The notes under the pieces were generated by a model. That model saw nothing but the letters and a program-made list of their open reading frames with translations, was not told the origin of the DNA and ran no database searches. Below, in pieces: positions 1 through 7,473 of a stretch of DNA of 64,000 bases. The DNA comes from Chitinophaga caseinilytica (GTDB taxonomy: Bacteria > Bacteroidota > Bacteroidia > Chitinophagales > Chitinophagaceae), in contig NZ_CP150096.1 of assembly GCF_038396765.1 (NCBI RefSeq), positions 2,339,001 to 2,403,000 on the forward strand, given 5' to 3'. Within the stretch, counting starts at the first letter, position 1, and each line of letters begins with the position of its first letter. Position numbers and translations under genes: made by a program.

Positions 1-1551
1 CTGCAACTTGTAGATCACATCTCCGGCAGCGTGTGCCGCCGGCGTGGTTTTCCAGTAACCGCGTTGTACCTGCAGGAGCCGGTAAGGCTTCGTGGTGGAA
101 ACGCCCATGTAATGAATGAGCTCCTTGCCGATTTTTATCATGTTCAGATTGGCGCAATGCCCCTCCCAACTGGCGATCTCTTCGAGGTATTTGGGATCGT
201 CGACGAGGATAATGGTATCTGTGGCGCCGATGCCTTTGGTCAGCAGGCGCTTTTGTTGGTAGCAGAGGCTGTCGCTGGGAACCGGACTGGCATCGAGGGT
301 GCCTGGGGCGAGGGAGTTCGTGATGGGCGTCCGGCCGATGGTAATGCCTTGCCTGGCGGCGATATCGGCGAATTCTTTATGGGAAAGGTTCCCACTGGTG
401 AGCTTGAGGGGTTTCTTTTCGAAGTTCCTTCCGTCGATGTAACCGGCATTTCCCCTGTCTGGCCGCAGGAACCCCTGGTCGTACAGGCTGATCGTTTTGA
501 ATCCGAGCCTGGCCGTGTAGGAAATGATGCTGTCGTACAATCCGCCGGCGGTAATGGCATCGGGAACGTAGGCGGAGGGGTCTTTCACCCATTTGCCGTT
601 GATGGTCGGGTAGGGCAGCTTTTCGGCCAGTACGATTTTTTGGATAACGTCCAGCAGCGCGGTGCTGTCCGGGCTTCCCCACAACGCCACGGAGGAACCG
701 ATGTAATCCACGCCGGGCAAGGGTTGTACCTGCAAATGGTTGGGTGTATTGGCGGCCATGTTGGGAATGAGGGAGAAGTAGACTTCCCGTTCGATCGTGC
801 GGTCGCGGGATTGGTAGGCGATGGATATCCTGCCTTTGGCGTCTACCATCGCGGCATTTCCGTACATGATCCGGAACCAGGGCTCCTTATGCGCGTAAAA
901 TGCCACATCGCTGATGCCGTTGCCGCCGAGGGTGAAAACCTGTCCTTCGTGAAGGGAATCCGGTAAGGGGAACCGCTTCGCGTCTGGCGTGTGGATGATG
1001 TACTGGAAGGGGGCGGCGTCGCCGATGGTTTCGGCCGTTCCGCCGAGGGTATTATCGTTCAGCGCCAGCAGCCCGATCGCAAAATTGACCGCATCGCTGG
1101 TATCGCGGCTCACGCCGATGATCTCGCCCATGAGGTTGGTGATATTGGTGTGGATGGAGCCCCATTGCACCGCGTCTATCCCTTTGCGCGGGGAAAGAGA
1201 GCGCAACACGAGCCTGAAGTAACGCTGCTGCGGCTGGATGCTGATGGTAGCCACCGAGCCGTTCGGGTATTGCAGCGCCAGGGTGCCGTTCCCTTTCGCG
1301 TAAGTGGCCTTTACAGGCTGGTAATACTGCTTCCTTTTACTGTCGTACAGGCTCAGCAGGGGCGATGGCTTGTCTTTCGGACTGAACTCACGGTTCGGCT
1401 GAACGGTGATGTTTTTCATGCTGGTGATCCACCCCTTGTTATTGATGTGGATCCTGAAATAATCCGTTTGGAAATCGTGCTGCGCGCGTACAGCGCCGGC
1501 CAACACGGTGGCCAGGAGCAGGAAAATACTTTTCTTGAATATCGTTCTCAT
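1..1551 (-). CDS. Secreted glycosidase-like protein (partial, C-terminus outside window)
   Basis: The frame opens with ATG at 1551 and stays open for 517 codons to the window edge, so only the N-terminal part is present. A Sec signal peptide (MRTIFKKSIFLLLATVLAG, cleavage near VRA/Q, about residue 23) shows export. Residues of about 25-300 are rich in short beta strands; after about residue 330 strand-loop patterns such as FKTISLYDQGF and GITIGRTPITNSL look like the start of a TIM barrel. A beta-sandwich followed by a TIM barrel is frequent in Bacteroidota polysaccharide-degrading enzymes, but no catalytic motif can be assigned, so the glycosidase reading is an inference. It is divergent from the glycosyltransferase at 1918 and shows no operon partner inside the window. 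Confidence 0.75.
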   Translation of the reverse strand, partial: MRTIFKKSIFLLLATVLAGAVRAQHDFQTDYFRIHINNKGWITSMKNITVQPNREFSPKDKPSPLLSLYDSKRKQYYQPVKATYAKGNGTLALQYPNGSVATISIQPQQRYFRLVLRSLSPRKGIDAVQWGSIHTNITNLMGEIIGVSRDTSDAVNFAIGLLALNDNTLGGTAETIGDAAPFQYIIHTPDAKRFPLPDSLHEGQVFTLGGNGISDVAFYAHKEPWFRIMYGNAAMVDAKGRISIAYQSRDRTIEREVYFSLIPNMAANTPNHLQVQPLPGVDYIGSSVALWGSPDSTALLDVIQKIVLAEKLPYPTINGKWVKDPSAYVPDAITAGGLYDSIISYTARLGFKTISLYDQGFLRPDRGNAGYIDGRNFEKKPLKLTSGNLSHKEFADIAARQGITIGRTPITNSLAPGTLDASPVPSDSLCYQQKRLLTKGIGATDTIILVDDPKYLEEIASWEGHCANLNMIKIGKELIHYMGVSTTKPYRLLQVQRGYWKTTPAAHAAGDVIYKLQ

Positions 1552-1917
1552 ATAAATGATGCGAAGCGGCCCCGCCGGCTGAACGCCCGGCCGGATGCCG
1601 CATGTTTTAATTTACGAATTTGCCGCGAATGATCGTCAATGGCCATATCCCGGTTCGCCGGACGCCATCCGGTGCCGGAATTTCAGCAAGGTAAATTTTC
1701 ATGAAATATCAGGGGACTGCAACCGGTAAATTGATCTTTTATAATGCTTTATTTGCAGCCTCCGGCCCGCCACTGCTACCTTATTTCCTACGGATCGGCC
1801 GATTTTAGCAATGCCCATCAGCATTTAACCTCAACGTGATAACACTATCCCGTACCGTTGTGATGATGATCCTCCCTGAAATTGCCCAAACGACCTATAC
1901 CCCCGATATCCTCAAAA
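1552..1917. other. Divergent intergenic region
   Basis: A 366-bp non-coding stretch lies between two divergent genes and must carry both promoters. I find no full TTTG/TAnnTTTG pair. The nearest is TTTATTTG at 1748-1755 with TTGA at 1731, which is too closely spaced for a confident call. No RNA gene or repeat is visible. Confidence 0.4.
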
Positions 1918-3147
1918 ATGGTTACCATGATCATTGCTGAACTACTCGTCATCGTCTACCTGGCTGCATGCGTCTGCTACAACTTTGCCTTTTCGGTGGC
2001 TGGCCATTTTTTGTCTGCCACACCCGCCGCCGGGCTGGACGAAGGAGCGCCCTGTTGCCGCATTGTGGTATTAATACCGGCTTACAAGGAAGACAACGTA
2101 ATCGTAAATACGGCGAAAAGCTACGATAGCCTGAATTATCCGCGGGCGAGCTACGATGTGGTGGTGATTGCCGATTCGCTGCAGTCCGCAACCATTTCGA
2201 AGCTGTTGCAGGAAGGCCTGTACGTGCTACCGGTTCAATTCACCGTCAGCACAAAAGCGAAAGCCCTGCATGCGGCATTGGAGACACTGCCGCCGGTGTA
2301 TGATATTGCCCTGGTTTGTGATGCGGATAACGTGCTGGAAAGGGATTTTCTGCTGAAAGTAAACCGCGCCTACCGCCGGGGCCACCCCGTCATCCAGGCG
2401 CAGCGGGTGGCTAAGAACCTGGATATGCCGTTTGCGATATTGGATGCGGCCAACGAGATGATCGCCAACCACATCCACCGCAAGGGCGCTAATGCATTCC
2501 GGCTTTCCGCGTCCCTGGCGGGTTCTGGCATTGCGGTCGATTTTCAGCTCCTCCGGGAAACGATGCAGCAGGCCGTTGCCATCGGCGGGTTCGGGGAAGA
2601 TAAAGTGTTGCAGCAATTGATCGTGGAAAGAGGGCACCGCATCCATTACCTCGAAGATGCGCTGATCTACGATGAAAAGGTCTCCAACGCACACGCGTTC
2701 GAAAACCAGCGGAAGCGTTGGCTGTTCGGCCAGCTATACTGCCTGCGGCAAAACTGGTGGAAAGGGAACCAGGAGCTGCTGAACGGGAACATCGATTACT
2801 GGTATATTTCCGTATGGCAGAACCTCCTGCTCCCCCGGCTCCTGTTGCTGACGGCCACCCTGTCGCTTTCCGTGATCTACCTGCTTTTTAACGCTTACCT
2901 GGCAATTCCTTCCTATTGCTGGATCGCGCTGCTGGGCATGTGCTGCGGGAGCCTGTTGCTGCCTTTGCCGGTGAAGTTTTACACCCGCTTTCTGCTGCGG
3001 GCGGTCTGGCACCTCCCCTGGGCTATGTTCCTCATGCTGATGCTCGTTTTCAGGAACCGGAAAGCCAACAGCGCGTTCATCCATACACCGCATCATAAAA
3101 CAGGCGTGGATAATGTACTGTTCGACCGGAAATGGCAGCATCCGTGA
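1918..3147 (+). CDS. Membrane-bound family 2 glycosyltransferase
   Basis: A 409-residue GT-A fold glycosyltransferase that would move a sugar from a nucleotide donor to a lipid or polysaccharide acceptor at the cytoplasmic membrane. An N-terminal hydrophobic segment (about residues 3-30) precedes the catalytic domain: VVLIPAYKED at about 50-59, the metal-binding D135-A-D137, the GFGED acid motif (E227, D228) and the processive-type QRKRW motif at 264-268. Two or three membrane segments follow (about 305-395). ATG at 1918 is chosen because the in-frame TTG upstream at 1882 adds only a hydrophilic tail. The gene stands alone between a divergent gene and a terminator, with no polysaccharide cluster around it. 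Substrate unknown; a processive synthase or a simple transferase are both possible. Confidence 0.85.
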   Translation: MVTMIIAELLVIVYLAACVCYNFAFSVAGHFLSATPAAGLDEGAPCCRIVVLIPAYKEDNVIVNTAKSYDSLNYPRASYDVVVIADSLQSATISKLLQEGLYVLPVQFTVSTKAKALHAALETLPPVYDIALVCDADNVLERDFLLKVNRAYRRGHPVIQAQRVAKNLDMPFAILDAANEMIANHIHRKGANAFRLSASLAGSGIAVDFQLLRETMQQAVAIGGFGEDKVLQQLIVERGHRIHYLEDALIYDEKVSNAHAFENQRKRWLFGQLYCLRQNWWKGNQELLNGNIDYWYISVWQNLLLPRLLLLTATLSLSVIYLLFNAYLAIPSYCWIALLGMCCGSLLLPLPVKFYTRFLLRAVWHLPWAMFLMLMLVFRNRKANSAFIHTPHHKTGVDNVLFDRKWQHP

Positions 3148-3163
3148 CCGCAGCGCCGGACAG

Positions 3164-3194
3164 AAAAAAGGCTTCCCCGGGAGGAAGCCTTTTC
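3164..3194. terminator. Bidirectional intrinsic terminator
   Basis: An 11-bp perfect stem (AAAAGGCTTCC at 3166-3176 with GGAAGCCTTTT at 3183-3193) with a 6-base loop is flanked by A and T runs, so it works on both strands. It sits between the convergent glycosyltransferase and MFS genes. Confidence 0.85.
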
Positions 3195-3243
3195 TTCTGG
3201 CATATGTTCCGAATGGCATCGGGAGAGGATAAATAGCGGCGGA

Positions 3244-4587
3244 TCAGTGCGCCTTGAAAACATCGTCCATCGCTTCCAGCGAGCGCCCCTTTGTTTCCGG
3301 GACCATCCGCAGAACGGTCCAGAAGGCGAGAAGGCAACAGCAGGCGAAGAACCAGAAAGTGGCGGCGCCCCCGAATTTGCCCAGCAACACCGGCGTGAGC
3401 TGCCCCACGATGGAATCCGCGACCCACATGGTCATCAGGCTCACGGCCATGGCCTGTCCGCGAATATGCGTGGGGTAAATTTCGGAAGCGATGACGAACT
3501 TCAGCGGCCCCAGCGAAAACGCGAAGCAGGCGAGAAACAGGATGATCGCTACTACCAGCGCCAGGTTCCCCGTGGCCCCGGTATGCATGCAATATCCCGC
3601 GAAAATGAGGCTGGCGGCGGCGCCCAGCGAACCCACCATATACAGCGGCCGCCGTCCCATGCTATCTACTTTCCAGATGGCGATGAGCGTAAACACGAAA
3701 TTGGCGATCCCGAAAATCGTCTGGCTGAGCAATGCGTTCGAAATATTGATCCCGGCTTCGTTCAGGATACGCGGGCCGTAATAGATCACCGCATTGATGC
3801 CGCTGAACTGGGAGAACAAAGGCAGCAAAATGCCGATCAGCATGGGTTTGCGCAATGCCGGCGAAAACAGCTCCCGGAAAGCGCCCCGGGAAGCCGCGGC
3901 GGGCGAAGCGGGAACATCTATATTACCGTTCATTTTCTGCAGGATGGCCATCCCTTCGGCCGTACGCCCGGTTTGCAGCAACCAGCGTGGACTTTCCGGG
4001 ATAAACGCGATACAGATGATAAACAGCAGCGAAGGAATGCCGCCGATGCCGATCATGGCGCGCCAGGGCTCGGCAACGAGCAGATTAGCGGCAGGCGCTT
4101 GTTGCGCATATTGAAGAACGGCTGCATTCGTCAGATAGGCGAGGAGGATGCCCGCGGTGATGGCCAGTTGGTACAATGTAACCAACCGCCCGCGGATATG
4201 CGCCGGCGCGATCTCCGAAATGTACAACGGCGCAACGATAGACGCGATGCCTACGCCCACGCCGCCTGCGATGCGCGCCAGCACCAACACCGTAAAACCC
4301 GGGGAAAGCGCGCTGCCGGCGGCCGACAGCAGAAACAGCACCGCCGCGGCGGCGAGCATCTTCTTTCTTCCCAAACGGTCGCTCAGCACGCCGGAAACCG
4401 CGACGCCGGCAATGCAGCCCACGAGGGCAGACGATACGAACCAGCCCTGAACGGCGTCTGTTAGCTGGAACTGGTCTTTGACGAAAAGCAACGCCCCTGA
4501 AATAACGGCCATGTCAAAGCCGAAAAGGAGCCCGCCGAGCGCGGCGGTAAAAGTGGCGAGACCAACGTACTTGACGAATGGATTCAT
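3244..4587 (-). CDS. MFS sugar/proton symporter (sugar porter family)
   Basis: A 447-residue, 12-helix sugar porter resembling XylE/GalP-type proton symporters of the inner membrane. Family signatures are in order: the N-terminal GGLLFGFDMAVISGAL helix, DRLGRKK in loop 2-3, the R-x-GG-x-GVG helix followed by APLYISEIAP, PESPRWL at the end of the first half, and the C-terminal PETKGRSLE motif. It is the last gene of a minus-strand unit with the isomerase-like gene only 16 bp upstream and the GntR gene before that, so it probably imports the sugar that the locus senses. The monosaccharide cannot be told from the sequence. Confidence 0.9.
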   Translation of the reverse strand: MNPFVKYVGLATFTAALGGLLFGFDMAVISGALLFVKDQFQLTDAVQGWFVSSALVGCIAGVAVSGVLSDRLGRKKMLAAAAVLFLLSAAGSALSPGFTVLVLARIAGGVGVGIASIVAPLYISEIAPAHIRGRLVTLYQLAITAGILLAYLTNAAVLQYAQQAPAANLLVAEPWRAMIGIGGIPSLLFIICIAFIPESPRWLLQTGRTAEGMAILQKMNGNIDVPASPAAASRGAFRELFSPALRKPMLIGILLPLFSQFSGINAVIYYGPRILNEAGINISNALLSQTIFGIANFVFTLIAIWKVDSMGRRPLYMVGSLGAAASLIFAGYCMHTGATGNLALVVAIILFLACFAFSLGPLKFVIASEIYPTHIRGQAMAVSLMTMWVADSIVGQLTPVLLGKFGGAATFWFFACCCLLAFWTVLRMVPETKGRSLEAMDDVFKAH

Positions 4588-4603
4588 AATATCGGTATAG
4601 AGA

Positions 4604-6409
4604 TTAGCAGCATTCTTCTTTCACGAAAGACCTCACAACTTTCACTTCCTCACCGCTGTCGTTGAGGAGCGTATAAGCGCCGGCGGCGGCGGGGATGATG
4701 AAGGTTTCGGCATAATGCACCACCTGCTCCCGGCCGTTCGTCACCACGCGGATGCGCTCGCCTTCCACGAGGCTCAGCACATGGCATTGGTTGCCGGTAT
4801 CGAGCTGCACGGTGGTAGAGAATTCCACCCGTTCGATGCGGTAGAAATGCTGTGGATGGGTGGGCAGGTGAAGGAGGCGCCAGTCTGCCCCCTGCTGGAT
4901 GGTCACCGGGGCCGACAGCAGGGTTTCCCTTACCACATCGCCCTTCCGGTCAAAATCAAGGTTCTCGAACGCCCGCGCGATGTTCAGCGTGCGGGGCCGG
5001 CCGTTGAGGTCGGTGCGCATCCAGTCGTACATTTTGAAGGTGTAAATATAGGGCGTGGCGCTGATTTCCAGTACCAGGTTGTCTTTCCCGGAACTATGCA
5101 CGGTGCCGTTGGGGATGAGGAAAAGGTCGTGGCGGTTGGATGGGAAAACCTGTACGAATTTTTCGATGTCGACGGCCTGTTGTTGTTCCACACTGTTTTC
5201 GAGCGCACTTCTGAAGGTAGTGGCATCGATATCGTTCTGGAAGCCGAGATATACTTTGGCGCCGGGTTTGGCGTCGAGGATGTAATAGGTTTCGTCTTGC
5301 GTGAACGGCTCGCCGAAGTTGTCGCGGGTGTAGGCGACGCTGGGGTGGCACTGGATGGAGAGGTTGCCGCCGTCGAACGTATCGAGGAAATCGAATCGGA
5401 TGGGAAAGGTGTTACCGAAGCGGGGCGCGGCTTTGCCGAGCACGGCGGTGTTATCGAGCATGAGCATCGTATCCAGCGAAATTTCCTGGAGCAGGCCTTC
5501 ATGTTCGAGGAGGATGCCGTTTTCCGGAGCGATCAGTTCGAACGACCATGCATAATTCACGACGTTGGGATTGAGCTCCGCGATGTTTTCCCGGATCCAG
5601 TGGCCGCCCCATACGCCCGGTTCGAACCAGGGCCGCGCGCGGAACATGTTGCGTGACATTTCGCGGAGCGTATTGCGGAGCGTATCGCCTTCGCACCAGG
5701 TGATCTCGTTGAGGCGCTGCTCGTCGATGAACAGTTCTACGGAAGGGAGCAGCGTTTTTTTATGGCGGTTCAGCACGGGCCAGTCTACGAAATAGAACGA
5801 TTTGTATTGCTGGCGCGCGTCGCCGGAAATACTGTGGTGGCCGATGTTGCAGACCTGTCCGGCGCGGGAGCGGAACTGGATCTCGTTTTTAGGGAGATCG
5901 ATATAGAGGAGTGCGCCGTCCCAGCCGCAAAGCGAGGCGCCGCAGCCGTAGAGGATATTCAGTTGGCCGTTTTCGGGCTGGATGTTGCGGAGTTTTTCCG
6001 GGGTAAAGAAATCGCTCAGTTGGCCGTCGAAGACTTTTCCGAAGAGGGGATCGCCGTTGCCGAGGCTGGGCGCAACGAGCGCATCGCGGTCGGCTGCGGG
6101 AATGAGGGCGGCGTTGACGTTAACGAAGCGGGCGTTGGTCTGAAGGCCGGCGAGGCGGGATTGGAGGGCGGCAATGAAATCGTCCCACTGAACGCCTACG
6201 TAGCCATCGATGATGATGTTGGCGCGGCGCTGGAGGATCCAGGTGAGGAGGGAGTCGAACCCTGCGTGGATGGGGCCTGCTGCACTGAAGCAGGGATAAA
6301 TATCATAGCCTGCCTGGTCCCGTTTTTCCTTGGTATGTGGCGCCAGGAATTGTTCTGTGGCCCTGAACCGGTGTTGATGCTGGGTTTGTGCTGGATTAAT
6401 GGTAGACAT
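4604..6409 (-). CDS. Class I mannose-6-phosphate isomerase-like protein with extra N-terminal domain
   Basis: A 601-residue protein. The C-terminal two thirds match class I phosphomannose isomerases, zinc cupin enzymes that interconvert mannose-6-P and fructose-6-P. All four metal ligands of the family are visible: Q353 and H355 in SIQCHPS, E373 in DETYYILDA, and H438 in LIPNGTVHSSG. The first ~230 residues are extra; IIIDGYVGVQWDDF (about residues 65-78) looks like the first strand and loop of a P-loop kinase but lacks the GKT/S, so this domain is probably not an ATPase of the usual kind. Start: ATG 6409 follows a strong promoter, and the longer frame from 6436 would begin inside that promoter region. 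It is cotranscribed with the MFS gene. Substrate could be another aldose phosphate. Confidence 0.8.
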   Translation of the reverse strand: MSTINPAQTQHQHRFRATEQFLAPHTKEKRDQAGYDIYPCFSAAGPIHAGFDSLLTWILQRRANIIIDGYVGVQWDDFIAALQSRLAGLQTNARFVNVNAALIPAADRDALVAPSLGNGDPLFGKVFDGQLSDFFTPEKLRNIQPENGQLNILYGCGASLCGWDGALLYIDLPKNEIQFRSRAGQVCNIGHHSISGDARQQYKSFYFVDWPVLNRHKKTLLPSVELFIDEQRLNEITWCEGDTLRNTLREMSRNMFRARPWFEPGVWGGHWIRENIAELNPNVVNYAWSFELIAPENGILLEHEGLLQEISLDTMLMLDNTAVLGKAAPRFGNTFPIRFDFLDTFDGGNLSIQCHPSVAYTRDNFGEPFTQDETYYILDAKPGAKVYLGFQNDIDATTFRSALENSVEQQQAVDIEKFVQVFPSNRHDLFLIPNGTVHSSGKDNLVLEISATPYIYTFKMYDWMRTDLNGRPRTLNIARAFENLDFDRKGDVVRETLLSAPVTIQQGADWRLLHLPTHPQHFYRIERVEFSTTVQLDTGNQCHVLSLVEGERIRVVTNGREQVVHYAETFIIPAAAGAYTLLNDSGEEVKVVRSFVKEECC

Positions 6410-6428
6410 AAGGTATATAAATGTAGTA

Positions 6429-6465
6429 ATGTACAAACATATACCAAATCAAATTAAATTCCAAA
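6429..6465 (-). promoter_or_regulatory. Promoter of the isomerase/MFS unit with overlapping GntR operator
   Basis: On the minus strand a TTTG box (complement of 6462-6465) lies 20 bp from TATGTTTG (complement of 6434-6441), a full match to the Bacteroidota consensus TTTG/TAnnTTTG. Transcription would start near 6428, about 20 nt before ATG 6409. The -7 box is inside ATGTACAAACAT (6429-6440), an imperfect palindrome nearly identical to a site at the GntR gene start, so the regulator would block the -7 box. Confidence 0.65.
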
Positions 6466-6482
6466 CCAGGGAAGGGGATGGA

Positions 6483-7217
6483 TCAGGAAGAGCGCCTGCT
6501 TTCGACGGTGTAGATGAAGCTTTCCGCTTTGTAGTAGCCGAGGTTGTATTCGATGGGGCGGTCTGCCTGGTCGAACACGAAGCGTTTCCGGAGGAGGATG
6601 GCGCTGTCTACATCTACTTCCAGCTTTTGGGCGATCAGTTTATCGGCCAGCCGGGCGCTGATTTCTTCTTTAGACAGGGTGGCGATGACGAAGTGTTCCT
6701 GTTCCAGCATTTCGTAGAGGGGCATTTTGAAGTCTTCGTCGCCGGTGAGCCCCACCCTTGGGTGGAAATAGGAGATGAAGTATACGAAAGGCTCCTGGGT
6801 ATTGCCTCTCAGGCGTTCGAGCTTGAGGATTTTCTGGTCGGTTTTGATATCGAAGAAGCCGGCCACGGTTTCGTCGGGGAATACCCAGCTGATGTGGAGC
6901 TCGTAGTTTTTGATGACGATCCCCCGGGCCTGCATTTCCTGGGAAAAGCTCAGCCAGTTCATGGATTTGGAGCTCATCTTGGCGTTGGCCACTTTGGTGC
7001 CGAGGCGCTTCTTGCGCACCAGCAGTTCTTCGTACACCAGCTTGTTGATGGCCTGGCGCAGGGTGGTGCGGGATATGGCCAGCCTTTTGGCCAGCTCTAC
7101 TTCGTTGGGCAACAGCTTTCCGGCCTGGTACTCGGGCTGCTTGATGAGCTCCCGTAACAGGTTCTCCGCCTGGATATGCAGCGGCACAGCGCTTTGATGG
7201 TCAATCTTTAATCGCAT
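6483..7217 (-). CDS. GntR-family (HutC/UTRA type) transcriptional regulator
   Basis: A 244-residue regulator. Residues 8-75 form the GntR winged helix (VPLHIQAENLLRELI, LLPNEVELAKRLAISRTTLRQAI), and about 95-235 form a UTRA effector domain that normally binds a sugar phosphate or small acid (WVFPDETVAGFF, ILKLERLRG, LYEMLEQE, ILLRKRFVFD, IEYNLGYYKA). ATG 7217 is chosen because translation from 7325 adds 36 residues without homology. The gene lies between the isomerase/MFS genes and the divergent SusC operon, and operator-like sites are found at all three units, which points to a local sugar-responsive repressor that also controls itself. A role as activator cannot be excluded. Confidence 0.9.
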   Translation of the reverse strand: MRLKIDHQSAVPLHIQAENLLRELIKQPEYQAGKLLPNEVELAKRLAISRTTLRQAINKLVYEELLVRKKRLGTKVANAKMSSKSMNWLSFSQEMQARGIVIKNYELHISWVFPDETVAGFFDIKTDQKILKLERLRGNTQEPFVYFISYFHPRVGLTGDEDFKMPLYEMLEQEHFVIATLSKEEISARLADKLIAQKLEVDVDSAILLRKRFVFDQADRPIEYNLGYYKAESFIYTVESRRSS

Positions 7218-7232
7218 ACATGTATAAACATA
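7215..7232. promoter_or_regulatory. Putative GntR autoregulatory operator
   Basis: ATGTATAAACAT (7220-7231) matches the site at 6429-6440 in 11 of 12 positions and overlaps a TATGTTTA -7-like box (complement of 7225-7232), ending at the regulator's own start codon (7215-7217). Binding here would block GntR expression. No good -33 box is visible, and the transcript would be almost leaderless. Confidence 0.5.
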
Positions 7233-7404
7233 ACTTACCTGCAAATTAGAAAATAAAATCCGTTGCCAACCCATCCCGCCCGCAGATTCCTCCCGAATGT
7301 CTGGACCATGCAAAAAAAGCATCATTCAGAATAATGGGGAATTATGCGTAATTATCATATTATCAATTAATTATAAAAATGTTAAAATTTTTCCCGTCAA
7401 AATG

Positions 7405-7445
7405 TTTGTAGTTTCCCGGGTTTATATGTAAATATGTACACACAA
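7405..7445 (+). promoter_or_regulatory. Promoter of the SusC operon with putative GntR operator
   Basis: TTTG (7405-7408), a 20-bp spacer and TAAATATG (7429-7436) fit the Bacteroidota promoter with one mismatch; the start site would be near 7442, about 30 nt before ATG 7474. ATGTACACACAA (7434-7445) matches the other two GntR-type sites in 10 of 12 positions with the isomerase site and overlaps the -7 box. The remaining ~190 bp of this intergenic region are AT-rich and hold nothing else I can identify. Confidence 0.5.
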
Positions 7446-7473
7446 TTAAAACATATTCACATTCCCGTTCACT

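Noticed and set aside
31..966. 311-codon plus-strand frame
   Set aside because: Overlaps the signal-peptide-bearing minus-strand gene at 1-1551; translation is Gly/Val-rich with no motif.
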